From Marisediminicola senii (GTDB lineage: Bacteria > Actinomycetota > Actinomycetes > Actinomycetales > Microbacteriaceae), in the NCBI RefSeq assembly GCF_011057645.1, contig NZ_JAALGE010000010.1:1-63705 (forward strand): a stretch of DNA of 63,705 nt, in the 5' to 3' direction. The notes under the pieces were generated by a model, which made no database searches, was not told the origin of the DNA, and was given only the letters and a program-made list of their open reading frames with translations. Of the stretch, positions 34,241 through 42,609 are shown in pieces; positions within the stretch are counted from its first letter, which is position 1, and every line of letters begins with the position of its first letter. A program made the translations under genes and the position numbers.

Positions 34241-35654
34241 GGTCGCGGAGGTCGGGGACGTCGCCGACGAGGTCGCGGAGGTCGCCGAGGTCGCGGAGGT
34301 CACACAGGTCACCGGGATCACGCAGGTCGCCGGGCGGCCCACCCCGCTCGTCGGGTACGTGCTCAAGATGTACCCGCGGTTCTCCGAGACCTTCGTCGTC
34401 TCCGAGATCCTCGCGCGGGAGGCCGCGGGCGAGGACATCGCGATCTTCTCGCTGCGCCCGCCCGTCGACCCGCGGTTTCACCCCGAGCTCGCTCGCATCA
34501 CAGCGCCGGTGGTCTACATCGACCGCCCGACCAAGACCTCGGTGCTGTGGATGCAGCTGCGCAGCGCCGCGCTCGACGATCCCGACCTCGGGGCGGCGAT
34601 CGCGCGGTGCCTGCCCGAGCTGCTCGCGGCTGAGGTCGATGACGCCGTGCAGGCCGTGATCCTCGCCCGCGCCGTGCTCGACGCCGGGGTCACGCACCTG
34701 CACGCGCACTTCGCCTCGCTCGCCACCACGGTCGCGCGCCTCGCTTCGATGCTCACCGGGGTGCCGTACTCCTTCACCGCACACGCCAAGGACCTCTTCC
34801 ATGAATCGGTGGATGCCGCGGCCCTCGCCGACAAGCTGCGCGACGCCCACCACGTCGTCACGGTCTCGGACTACAACGACGTTCACCTGCGCGAGGCGTA
34901 CCCCGACGAGACGGGTGCGCTGCACAGGCTCTACAACGGCCTCGAACTGCGGAGGTTCCCGTACCGCGAGGCTCGGCCGCGCGGTGGCCGGTTGCGAGTG
35001 GTCGCCGTCGGTCGCCTCGTCGAGAAGAAGGGCTTCGACCTGCTCATCGACGCCGCGGCGCTGCTGCACCTGCGCGGCATCGACCTCGACGTGCGCATCG
35101 CGGGCGGCGGGGAACTCGCCGACGCGCTCGCCGAACGCATCACGGCACTCGCCCTCGACGGCGTCGTCACGCTGCTCGGACCGCGCGCGCAGAGCGAGGT
35201 GGTCGGCATCCTCGACGACGCCGACGTTTTCGTCGCGCCCTGCATCGTCGGGTCGGACGGCAACGCCGACGGCCTGCCGACCACGATCCTCGAGGCGATG
35301 GCGATGGGCGTTCCGGTGGTATCCACCGACGTCACCGGCATTCCCGAGGTCGTGCGCGACGGTGAGACCGGCATCCTGTGCCGGGCGGGCGACGTGACCG
35401 ACCTGGTGGACGCTATCGCACGGATCGCCGACGGGTCGGTGGACACGGTTCCGCTCGCCAGGGCCGCGCGGCACCTCGTCGAGCAACAGTTCGACTCGGT
35501 CAACCAGGCAGCGCGGCTGCGCGAGCTGGTTCGGGGCGGAGCAGGAGTCGCTGGTTCGGGCTCCGACGCCGGTGCGGGTGCCGATGCCGGTGCGGGTATC
35601 GACTCCCCCGGGGCCAGCCCCTCGACCTCCGAACTGACCGGGGCGGTGGCCTGA
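34230..35654 (+). CDS. GT4 glycosyltransferase with repeat-encoded N-terminus
   Basis: The 474-residue GT-B enzyme has the exopolysaccharide-type start GYVLKMYPRFSETFVVSEIL from residue 43, HLHAHFASLATTVA, FTAHAKDLF, then AVGRLVEKKGFDLLI and the nucleotide-sugar site DGLPTTILEAMAMGVPVVSTDVTG (given as ILEAMAMGVPVVSTD). Residues 1-36 are a Glu/Val/Ala repeat coded by 9-12 bp GAGGTCGCG units. The tail has Gly-Ala-Asp repeats (ADAGAGID). Both ends look like added low complexity. The retaining GT4 class uses nucleotide sugars. It overlaps the previous gene by 11 bp and the next by 1 bp (TGATG). Confidence 0.86.
   Translation: MRSEVAEVGDVADEVAEVAEVAEVTQVTGITQVAGRPTPLVGYVLKMYPRFSETFVVSEILAREAAGEDIAIFSLRPPVDPRFHPELARITAPVVYIDRPTKTSVLWMQLRSAALDDPDLGAAIARCLPELLAAEVDDAVQAVILARAVLDAGVTHLHAHFASLATTVARLASMLTGVPYSFTAHAKDLFHESVDAAALADKLRDAHHVVTVSDYNDVHLREAYPDETGALHRLYNGLELRRFPYREARPRGGRLRVVAVGRLVEKKGFDLLIDAAALLHLRGIDLDVRIAGGGELADALAERITALALDGVVTLLGPRAQSEVVGILDDADVFVAPCIVGSDGNADGLPTTILEAMAMGVPVVSTDVTGIPEVVRDGETGILCRAGDVTDLVDAIARIADGSVDTVPLARAARHLVEQQFDSVNQAARLRELVRGGAGVAGSGSDAGAGADAGAGIDSPGASPSTSELTGAVA
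34239..34335. repeat. In-frame GAGGTCGCG simple repeat at the 5' end of the GT4 gene
   Basis: About ten degenerate 9-bp GAGGTCGCG-like units lie in frame from just after the start codon, encoding alternating EVAEV/DV motifs. The family-typical sequence begins only afterwards. Confidence 0.85.
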
Positions 35655-36886
35655 TGCGCGTCGCGTACGTGTGCGCCGACCCCGGTATCGCGGTGTTCGG
35701 CACCAAGGGCGCCTCCGTGCACGTGCAGGAGATCGTGCGGGCGTTCCGCGAGCGCGGCGACACCGTGACGGTGTATTGCACCCGCCGGGGAGACGCGATT
35801 CCCGTCGACCTGTGCGACCTGCCCGTGATCGAGAGCCGGGCGAAGGCCGAGAACGCCGCCGACCGCGAGGTCGCGATCGCGAACGCTGCCGCCACCCTCG
35901 CGCAGGCCGCCATCGCGGACGGCTGCGACCTGGTCTACGAGCGCTACTCGCTCTTCAGTACGGCCGCGGCATCCATTCGCGACGCCCTTGGCGTGCCCAC
36001 CGTGCTCGAGGTGAACTCGCCCCTCATCGAGGAACAGCGGCAGCACCGGGTGCTCGTCGACGAAGCGGGTGCCCGCGCGGCCACCGCGGTCGCGATCGAC
36101 TCCGCCGACGTTGTCGCGTGCGTGTCGCAGCCCGTCGCCGACTGGGCCGCGCGCTTTCGCACCCGGCAGCCCGACCGCGTGATCGTCGCCGCGAACGGGG
36201 TCAACACCCGGCGCATCCGCCCGGCGACCCCGTCGGCCCCGGCCGATCTTGCGGCTGCGGCCACCCCGTCGGCCGAGGACGATGGATGCCTCACCGTCGG
36301 GTTCGTCGGAACCCTCAAGCCCTGGCACGGTGTCGATGCGCTCATCCGGGCCACCGCGCTGGCCGGCGGGCGCTGGCGCGTGCTCATCGTCGGCGACGGG
36401 CCGGAACGCGACGCAGTGCAGCACCTCGCCGAGACCCTCGGGGTCGACGTCGAGTTTACCGGCGCTGTCGCACCGGCCGGCATTCCGCACCAGCTCGCCC
36501 GGTTCGACGTGGCGGTCGCGCCGTACCCGGCGGCGGGTGCCGACCAGTACTTCTCGCCGCTCAAGCTCTATGAGTACCTCGCCGCCGGACTCCCGATCGT
36601 CGCCTCGCGCATTGGGCAAATCCCCTCGGTGATCGACCACGGCCGCACCGGGCTGCTCGTCGAGGCGGGAGACGATCGCGCACTGGCCGACGCGCTGCTG
36701 CGGCTGCGAGACGACGCGTCACTGCGGCGGCTACTCGGGGTCGCGGCCCGCGAGCTCGCGGTGCGCGACCACGACTGGGTGACGGTGCTGCGCGGCATCC
36801 TGCACCCCCTCGGCCTCCACGGCGAAGCCCCGGAGCACCTATCCGCACGCAATGACCTGACCATGCAAGGAGGAGCACGGCGATGA
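35654..36886 (+). CDS. GT4 glycosyltransferase
   Basis: The 410-residue GT-B protein starts MRVAYVCADPGIAVFGTKGASVHVQEI, abbreviated here to FGTKGASVHVQEIVRAF, the acceptor-side loop of GT4 enzymes. It continues with VYERYSLFS, LEVNSPL, VGFVGTLKPWHGVDALI and the donor motif FSPLKLYEYLAAGLPIVASR. It probably adds a second sugar in the same pathway as the upstream GT4. It is coupled by 1 bp to the previous gene and by ATGA to the ABC transporter gene. Acceptor and sugar are unknown. Confidence 0.87.
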   Translation: MRVAYVCADPGIAVFGTKGASVHVQEIVRAFRERGDTVTVYCTRRGDAIPVDLCDLPVIESRAKAENAADREVAIANAAATLAQAAIADGCDLVYERYSLFSTAAASIRDALGVPTVLEVNSPLIEEQRQHRVLVDEAGARAATAVAIDSADVVACVSQPVADWAARFRTRQPDRVIVAANGVNTRRIRPATPSAPADLAAAATPSAEDDGCLTVGFVGTLKPWHGVDALIRATALAGGRWRVLIVGDGPERDAVQHLAETLGVDVEFTGAVAPAGIPHQLARFDVAVAPYPAAGADQYFSPLKLYEYLAAGLPIVASRIGQIPSVIDHGRTGLLVEAGDDRALADALLRLRDDASLRRLLGVAARELAVRDHDWVTVLRGILHPLGLHGEAPEHLSARNDLTMQGGARR

Positions 36887-38691
36887 CCTCGAGAACTCCC
36901 GGCGCGCTGCGCAGGACCCTGCGCATCGTGCGCCCGCACCTCGGCAAGCACTGGCTGCTCATCACTGGCGGTCTGATTGCGCTGATGACCCAGGTCGCGA
37001 TGGCCGTGCTCGAACCCTGGCCGGTGAAGTGGGTCATCGATGCGGTGACGAAGAGCCTCGGTGCCGACATCGCCGGGAGCGCGTCGGTGCCCGCGGCAAC
37101 CCTTCCGCTGCTGCTCGGGTGCGGGGCAGCATTCATCGGGCTCGCCGCGATGCGCGCTCTGAGCAGCTACCTCACCACCGTCGCGTTCGCACTCGTCGGC
37201 TCGCGGGTCGCCACCGACCTGCGTGCGCGGGTGTTCGGGCACGTGCAGATGCTGTCGCTGCGGTACCACTCGGTGACCCCCGCCGGCGATACCGTGCAGC
37301 GCCTGGTCGGCGACATCGGCCGGCTTCAGGAGGTCGCCGTGACGGCCGGGCTCCCGCTCGTCGGCAATGTCATCACCTTCGTCGTGCTGTCGGCCGTGAT
37401 GCTGTGGCTCGACCCGCTGCTGGCGATGGTCATCGTCGGTGCCGCGATCCTCTACCTGCTGATCTCGCGTCGCAGCTCGAAGAAGATCACCGCGGCATCT
37501 CGAACCACCCGCAAGGGCGAGGGATCGCTTGCCAACACGGCGGCGGAGACCCTCGATGCCATTACCGTCGTGCAGGCGTACGGGCTGCAGTCGACCGTGT
37601 CCGGCGCCTTCCAGAGGGGCAACGAGAAGGCCCTCACCGAAGGGGTCAAGGGGCGCAAGCTCGCCGCGGGGCTCGAGCGCCGCACCGACGTGATCGTCGG
37701 CGTCGCGACGGCGATCGTGCTCGCGGGCGGCGGATGGCGGGTGCTCAACGGGCAGATGACACCGGGCGACCTCGTGCTGTTCCTGATGTACCTCAAGATC
37801 GCGATGAAGCCGCTCAAGGACCTCGCCAAGTACACCGGACGCATCGCGCGCGCCGCGGCATCCGGGGAGCGCGTGGGTGAGCTGCTCGACCAGTCCATCG
37901 ACGTCACCGACCGGCCGGGGGCGCTGTCGATGACCGTGATGCACGGCACCGTCGCATTCAACGACGTGGTCGTTGACGACGGGCGCGACCGCGAGCTGTT
38001 CAGCGGACTGTCACTCACCATCCCCGCCGGGCAGACGGTGTGCCTGCTCGGACCGTCGGGTGCGGGCAAGTCCACCCTGGTCGGGCTGCTGCTGCGCATG
38101 CTCGACCCGCGGTCGGGTTCGGTGACGATCGACGGGGTCGACATCCGCGTGCACACGCTCGCCAGCCTGCGCGGGCAGGTGTCGGTGCTGCTGCAGGACT
38201 CGGTGCTGTTCGCGACCACGGTTCGCGAGAACATCCGCTACGGCCGGCTCGATGCCACCGACGAGGAGGTCGAGGAGGCCGCCCGCAGCGCGAACGCGTT
38301 CGAGTTCATCTCCGACCTCCCGCAGGGCTTCGACACCGTGCTCGGCGGGCGTGGCAACACCCTCTCGGGCGGGCAGCGGCAGCGCATCGCGATCGCGCGG
38401 GCGCTGCTGCGCGATGCGCCGATCGTGATCCTCGACGAGGCGACGACGGGACTCGACCCCGAGGGCCGCGCGCTCGTCGAGGCGTCGATTCGGGAGCTGA
38501 CGCGCGGGCGCACCACGATCATGGTCACCCACGGCAGCCACGCGGTGCACGGTGCCGACCGGGTGCTGTGGCTCGAGAACAGTGCAATCGTCGAGGATGG
38601 CTCCCCCGCCGAACTACTGGCCACCCCCGGCAGCCGGCTCGGCGGCTGGTTGCAACAGCAGCAGGAACCCGTCGCGGAGGTCGTGCGATGA
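36883..38691 (+). CDS. ABC exporter, fused permease-ATPase half-transporter
   Basis: The 602-residue protein has a type IV ABC exporter membrane domain with six helices in residues 1-320 and a C-terminal ATPase. The ATPase has Walker A LLGPSGAGKSTLVG, Q-loop VSVLLQDSVLFA, signature LSGGQRQRIAIARALL, Walker B IVILDEATTGLD and H-loop VTHGSH. It would act as a homodimer, in the manner of MsbA-like lipid and glycolipid exporters. Its position after three glycosyltransferase genes and before two kinase genes, with ATGA overlaps on both sides, suggests that it exports the glycoconjugate they make. Substrate unknown. Confidence 0.9.
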   Translation: MTSRTPGALRRTLRIVRPHLGKHWLLITGGLIALMTQVAMAVLEPWPVKWVIDAVTKSLGADIAGSASVPAATLPLLLGCGAAFIGLAAMRALSSYLTTVAFALVGSRVATDLRARVFGHVQMLSLRYHSVTPAGDTVQRLVGDIGRLQEVAVTAGLPLVGNVITFVVLSAVMLWLDPLLAMVIVGAAILYLLISRRSSKKITAASRTTRKGEGSLANTAAETLDAITVVQAYGLQSTVSGAFQRGNEKALTEGVKGRKLAAGLERRTDVIVGVATAIVLAGGGWRVLNGQMTPGDLVLFLMYLKIAMKPLKDLAKYTGRIARAAASGERVGELLDQSIDVTDRPGALSMTVMHGTVAFNDVVVDDGRDRELFSGLSLTIPAGQTVCLLGPSGAGKSTLVGLLLRMLDPRSGSVTIDGVDIRVHTLASLRGQVSVLLQDSVLFATTVRENIRYGRLDATDEEVEEAARSANAFEFISDLPQGFDTVLGGRGNTLSGGQRQRIAIARALLRDAPIVILDEATTGLDPEGRALVEASIRELTRGRTTIMVTHGSHAVHGADRVLWLENSAIVEDGSPAELLATPGSRLGGWLQQQQEPVAEVVR

Positions 38692-40022
38692 CCGTGTGGG
38701 TGGGGCCGGCGGTGTCCGCAGGAGACATGGGGCGGGTCGGTGGAGCTGGGCGACATACCGGGGCGATGGATGCGGCGGCGCGAACCCGCGCGGCCGAGCG
38801 GGCACTCGAGCGCGCGGACCCCGCACAGCGTGCCCTCCCCGTTCTGTTCACCGCGGGCGCGCTGTCGCGGGCGGTCGGGCGCGATGTCTCGGTCACGCGC
38901 ATCCGGTACAAGCCGGGGGCGAGCGTGGTCGTCGGGTTCGTGAGTGACGGGGGTGATGGCTCTGGTTCGGCGTCCGGATCTGGCTCGGTCGAGCACGGGT
39001 GGCTGGCCGGATACCACGACGACGCGAAGGTCGACAAGGTGCTGCGTGACGCAGAGGCGGTGGGCGCCGAGGCCAGACGCATCGCGCCCGGCATCGTGGT
39101 CGGAACGGCCGCCGCCGACCGGACCATCGCCACGCCGTTCGCGCGGCTGCGTGACGCGCATCCCGAGCTGGTGGCGTCGGCCCGCGTCATCCGTCACAAC
39201 CCCATGCGACGCCTGGTCTTTCGCGGGATGGATGCCGGACAGCAGGTCGCGGTCAAGGTCACGCCGCGCTCGCACCGACCCGAGCTGTGCGCCGTCGAGC
39301 TGCTCGAGTTTCTCGGTGCGTGGGGGGTTCCCGTGCTGCCGCTGCGTCGCATGCGCGGGGTGCGCACGGCCGTCGCGAGCGAGTGGTGGGGAGACGGGGA
39401 CCTCGCGGGTGCTGCGGGTGCCGCGGGTGCCGCGAGTACCGTTTCTGCTGCCGCGTTCGCCGCGGGCGAGGCGCTCGCCGCGCTGCATGTGCTCGGCGGT
39501 GTCGACGATCCGCTGGTGCAGCGTGTGCGCACCGGCGACGCCGCCCGGCATGCCCGACTGCGGACGTCGCCCGCCCGGGCCGCGGGCGCGATCGGGGCGA
39601 TCGTGCCCGACCTCGGCGACCGGGCGGCCAGGCTCGCGCGGGTGCTGCGACCGCGGCTCGAGGCGGCGCGATCGCGGTGCCAGCCGACGCTGCTGCACGG
39701 CGACTTCTCACCCGACCAGGTGCTCGTCGGTGCGGGGCAGACCCGCCTCATCGATTTCGACGCCGTCACCTGGGACGCCCCGGAACGCGACCTCGGATCC
39801 TTCGCTGCTGTCGCGTTGATGCTCGGCCGGCCCGAACTCACGGAGTCGCTGGTCGACGGATACCGCGCGGCGGGTCGCTCCGTCGACGACGCCGCGCTGC
39901 GGGCGTGGACGGCGTTCGGCCTGCTCGGGCGTGCGGTCGAACCGTTCCGCGAGTACGAACCGCAGTGGGTGGCGGGCATCACCCGCATCGTCGCGGCGGC
40001 CGAGGCGGAGGTCGCGCGGTGA
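38688..40022 (+). CDS. APH-fold phosphotransferase (kinase 1 of the operon)
   Basis: The 444-residue protein has a weakly conserved N-lobe and the aminoglycoside-phosphotransferase-type catalytic loop HGDFSPDQVLV near residue 337, with the DFD-type metal loop LIDFDAVTWD near 356. Such kinases phosphorylate hydroxyls of sugars, choline or antibiotics. The middle contains short in-frame repeats (DGSGSASGSGS; GAAGAAGAAS). The N-terminal 30 residues look non-conserved, and a second ATG at residue 27 is possible. ATGA and GTGA overlaps tie it to the ABC gene and to a second kinase, so an antibiotic-resistance role is less likely than a biosynthetic one. Confidence 0.8.
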   Translation: MTVWVGPAVSAGDMGRVGGAGRHTGAMDAAARTRAAERALERADPAQRALPVLFTAGALSRAVGRDVSVTRIRYKPGASVVVGFVSDGGDGSGSASGSGSVEHGWLAGYHDDAKVDKVLRDAEAVGAEARRIAPGIVVGTAAADRTIATPFARLRDAHPELVASARVIRHNPMRRLVFRGMDAGQQVAVKVTPRSHRPELCAVELLEFLGAWGVPVLPLRRMRGVRTAVASEWWGDGDLAGAAGAAGAASTVSAAAFAAGEALAALHVLGGVDDPLVQRVRTGDAARHARLRTSPARAAGAIGAIVPDLGDRAARLARVLRPRLEAARSRCQPTLLHGDFSPDQVLVGAGQTRLIDFDAVTWDAPERDLGSFAAVALMLGRPELTESLVDGYRAAGRSVDDAALRAWTAFGLLGRAVEPFREYEPQWVAGITRIVAAAEAEVAR

Positions 40023-41173
40023 GGGTTCCTGCGGTCGTGATCGACGAGGCCGACGGATCCGTGTGGGAGGTGACGCGGGCCTGGCCCGACAAGGACGGCG
40101 CGGGAGGAGTGGATGGCGTGACGTTCGAGGCTCGTTCGTCGGCGACGCCGCACGTGCGTGGTGGACAGTGGGATGCTCCATCCGGCGCCACCCTGCACCC
40201 GGTCGGGGTCGACGACCGCCTGCCCGCGCTGGGTGCACTCGCCGGCGACGGTACGGTGCTGGTGCATCGGCCGGGTCGCCGAGCGGTCGTGAGGTCGGCC
40301 GACGGCGAGCGGTTCACGAAGGTCCTGCGACCGGGAAAGGCGAAGCGCGTCGCGGGCAGCGCGGTCGCCGCGGCAACGTTCGGCACGTCGTTCGCGGTGC
40401 CGAGACAGGTGGGAATGACTAGTGACACGGTGACCGTGGCATCCGTCGCCGGGCAATCGCTGTTCGACCTCGGGCGGGGCGGCTCGCGAGCGGTGAATGC
40501 GCGAGCGGTCGGTCCCGGGGCGGTCGACGCCGACGCTGTCAGCGCCGGCGCAGACCACACAGGCGCGAACGACACCGGCATCGTCGCGGCAGCGTGGAAC
40601 GACTGGCGCCACGCCTGGGTCACCGCGGTCACGACACCGCTAGACCCGTCGACCCGGCGAGAGCTCCCCCGGCGCGACGCCGAGAGCGAGCTGGTGAGCG
40701 TGCGCGAGTGGACCGCGCGCATCGCCGGGGCGTTTCCGGCCGAGCGGACGACGCTCTCCGAGGTGGTCGACTCCCTCGAGGGGTGGATGCAGCAGCAACG
40801 GTCGACCGCGACGCAACCGGTGCTCGCCCACGCCGACCTGCACGACAAGCAGGTGCTGTGGGATGCGCGAGCGGGCGCCGCGATGATCGACTTCGACACG
40901 GTGTGCACGGCGGAGGCGGCACTGGATCTCGGCAACCTGCGCGCCCACGTCGCGCTGCGCGTTCGGCAGGGGCATCTCACGGAGGAGCGACTCGCGATCG
41001 CACGGGCGGCGATCGACGGAACGGCATCCGCTCTGGGGGTCGACCCGGAGCGCGTGCGCATATTTGAGCGAGCGACGATGGTGCGGCTCGGCTGCCTCTA
41101 TGCGTACCGTCCGCGCTGGGCGGCCCTCGCCGCGCAACTGCGTGCCGAGGCCCTAGCTCACCCGCGCCCCTGA
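40019..41173 (+). CDS. APH-fold phosphotransferase (kinase 2 of the operon)
   Basis: The 384-residue protein has HADLHDKQVLWD near residue 270 and MIDFDTVCTAEAALDLGNLRAH near 289 (given in part), i.e. the APH catalytic and metal-binding loops. An N-lobe segment RFTKVLRPGKAKRV may hold the ATP-binding Lys. It is clearly different from kinase 1 in sequence, so the two are not a simple recent duplication. GTG 40019 overlaps the previous stop as GTGA. It ends the six-gene operon, 26 bp before the convergent GT1 gene. Substrate unknown. Confidence 0.8.
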   Translation: MRVPAVVIDEADGSVWEVTRAWPDKDGAGGVDGVTFEARSSATPHVRGGQWDAPSGATLHPVGVDDRLPALGALAGDGTVLVHRPGRRAVVRSADGERFTKVLRPGKAKRVAGSAVAAATFGTSFAVPRQVGMTSDTVTVASVAGQSLFDLGRGGSRAVNARAVGPGAVDADAVSAGADHTGANDTGIVAAAWNDWRHAWVTAVTTPLDPSTRRELPRRDAESELVSVREWTARIAGAFPAERTTLSEVVDSLEGWMQQQRSTATQPVLAHADLHDKQVLWDARAGAAMIDFDTVCTAEAALDLGNLRAHVALRVRQGHLTEERLAIARAAIDGTASALGVDPERVRIFERATMVRLGCLYAYRPRWAALAAQLRAEALAHPRP

Positions 41174-41199
41174 CCGCGGCGCCCGGGCCGGAGCGGCAC

Positions 41200-42492
41200 T
41201 CAGGACATCGCGGCCCTCGGGGCGCCGCGGCCGGCTGCGTTGTGCAGCTCGCGTTCGATGGTCTCGAGTGGCGTGTACTGCGAGATGGCGCGCTTCATGT
41301 GGCCGGCCTTGCCGCGGAACGTCGGATCGGCCAGCACCTTCTGCACCGCACTCGAGATCGCCGACGGGCTCGGCGAACCGGTGCGCAGGTTCACGCCGAC
41401 GCCCGCCCACGCGACGCGCGCGGCGACCTCCGGCTTGTCCTCGGTGTCGCCCGCGACGACGATCGGCACGCCGTAGCGCAGCGCCTGCTGCACGCCGCCG
41501 TACCCGCCGTTCGTCACGAACACGGCGGTCTTCGGCATCAGCAGGTCGTATGGCAGAAACTCCGCGACCCTCACGTTGTCCGGCAGCTCGCCGAGGTGGG
41601 CGCCACCGGTGCTCACGACCACGAGTACGTCGGTATTGCCGAGCGCCTCGATGGTCGGCAGCACGAGCTTGGACAGGTCGGCGTTGTCGATGGTGCCCTG
41701 GGTGACGTGCACGATGGGGCGCCCGTCGTCGAGGTCGTCCCACCACGGCGGCACCGTGACGGTCGGGCTCGGAACAGGCACCGGTCCCGCGAACCAGGTG
41801 TTCTCCGGCAGGTCGCGGCGCGGGTACTCGAACTCCTTCGGCGCGAGCTGCAGGAACTTGTCGAACGTCGTCGACACGTCGAGCACGAAAGGTGCGGGGG
41901 TGGTCGCGCCGAGGCGGAGGGCCATCCGCTCGGCGGCCTGCTGCGTCTTGCGGAACACGACGCGCTGCATCGCGAGGGTCAGCACCCGGTTGCGGAGACG
42001 TCGGAACGGCCCGGGTCCTGGCGCCAGGCCGAGCCCGAACGGCGCGACGTCGCGACTGGTCTGGGTGAGCGGGATCACGCCGGCCCCGATGATCGGCGGG
42101 CGGCGCTTGCCACCGAGAATCAGCGGCATGATGCCGGTGAAGGTCGAGTCGACGAGGATCGCGTCGGGCTCGTCGTTCTCAATGACCTCGGTCACGGCCT
42201 TGAGCTGGTCGGGAATGGTGCGTACGAAGAGCTCCTGCATGTCGCCCTGCAGTCGCGCGAGCTGGCGGCGACGGCTGCGGTCGGGGGTCTTCGCGAACAC
42301 CGCGGCGGTGTCGACGTCGGCGATGCCGGTCAGCGAACGGAACTCGACGCCGCCCGCCACGACCCGCTTCTCGAATGCACTGCCGGTGAGCATGATGACT
42401 CGGTGTCCACGGGTCACGAGGTACTCGGCGATGCGCAGCATCGGGGCGACGTGCCCGTAGGCGGGGGTGCTGCAAACGAGCAGGGTGGCCAT
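41200..42492 (-). CDS. GT1/MGT-family glycosyltransferase
   Basis: The 430-residue GT-B protein has the UGT/macrolide-glycosyltransferase layout. It has the start LLVCSTPAYGHVAPMLRIA, a catalytic-type His in GH, and the C-terminal donor region IVHVTQGTIDN, FLPYDLLMPKTAVFVTNGG and GVPIVVAGDTEDKPEVAARV. Relatives glycosylate hydrophobic acceptors (polyketides, carotenoids, sterols, lipids). It is convergent to the six-gene operon and not co-transcribed with it; a shared pathway is only suggested by proximity. ATG 42492 is standard. Confidence 0.88.
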   Translation of the reverse strand: MATLLVCSTPAYGHVAPMLRIAEYLVTRGHRVIMLTGSAFEKRVVAGGVEFRSLTGIADVDTAAVFAKTPDRSRRRQLARLQGDMQELFVRTIPDQLKAVTEVIENDEPDAILVDSTFTGIMPLILGGKRRPPIIGAGVIPLTQTSRDVAPFGLGLAPGPGPFRRLRNRVLTLAMQRVVFRKTQQAAERMALRLGATTPAPFVLDVSTTFDKFLQLAPKEFEYPRRDLPENTWFAGPVPVPSPTVTVPPWWDDLDDGRPIVHVTQGTIDNADLSKLVLPTIEALGNTDVLVVVSTGGAHLGELPDNVRVAEFLPYDLLMPKTAVFVTNGGYGGVQQALRYGVPIVVAGDTEDKPEVAARVAWAGVGVNLRTGSPSPSAISSAVQKVLADPTFRGKAGHMKRAISQYTPLETIERELHNAAGRGAPRAAMS

Positions 42493-42609
42493 GCGTTCTC
42501 CCGGGGGCTGGAGGGTGGGTGAATCCCCCAGCCTGTCAGTACGGCGCTCCCCCCGCCATCCCTTGCGGGTTGCGGCGAAGTCTGCGAGTCATGCCTCGCG
42601 GGAGGCAGC

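Noticed and set aside
38688-41173. Aminoglycoside resistance genes
   Set aside because: The APH fold is shared by many small-molecule kinases. The overlaps with glycosyltransferase and exporter genes and the lack of close similarity to known resistance enzymes argue for biosynthesis.
30371-41173. Phosphoketolase as first gene of the glycoconjugate operon
   Set aside because: A 213-bp gap with a strong inverted repeat separates it from the coupled genes, whose own junctions all overlap. Co-transcription is possible but not supported.
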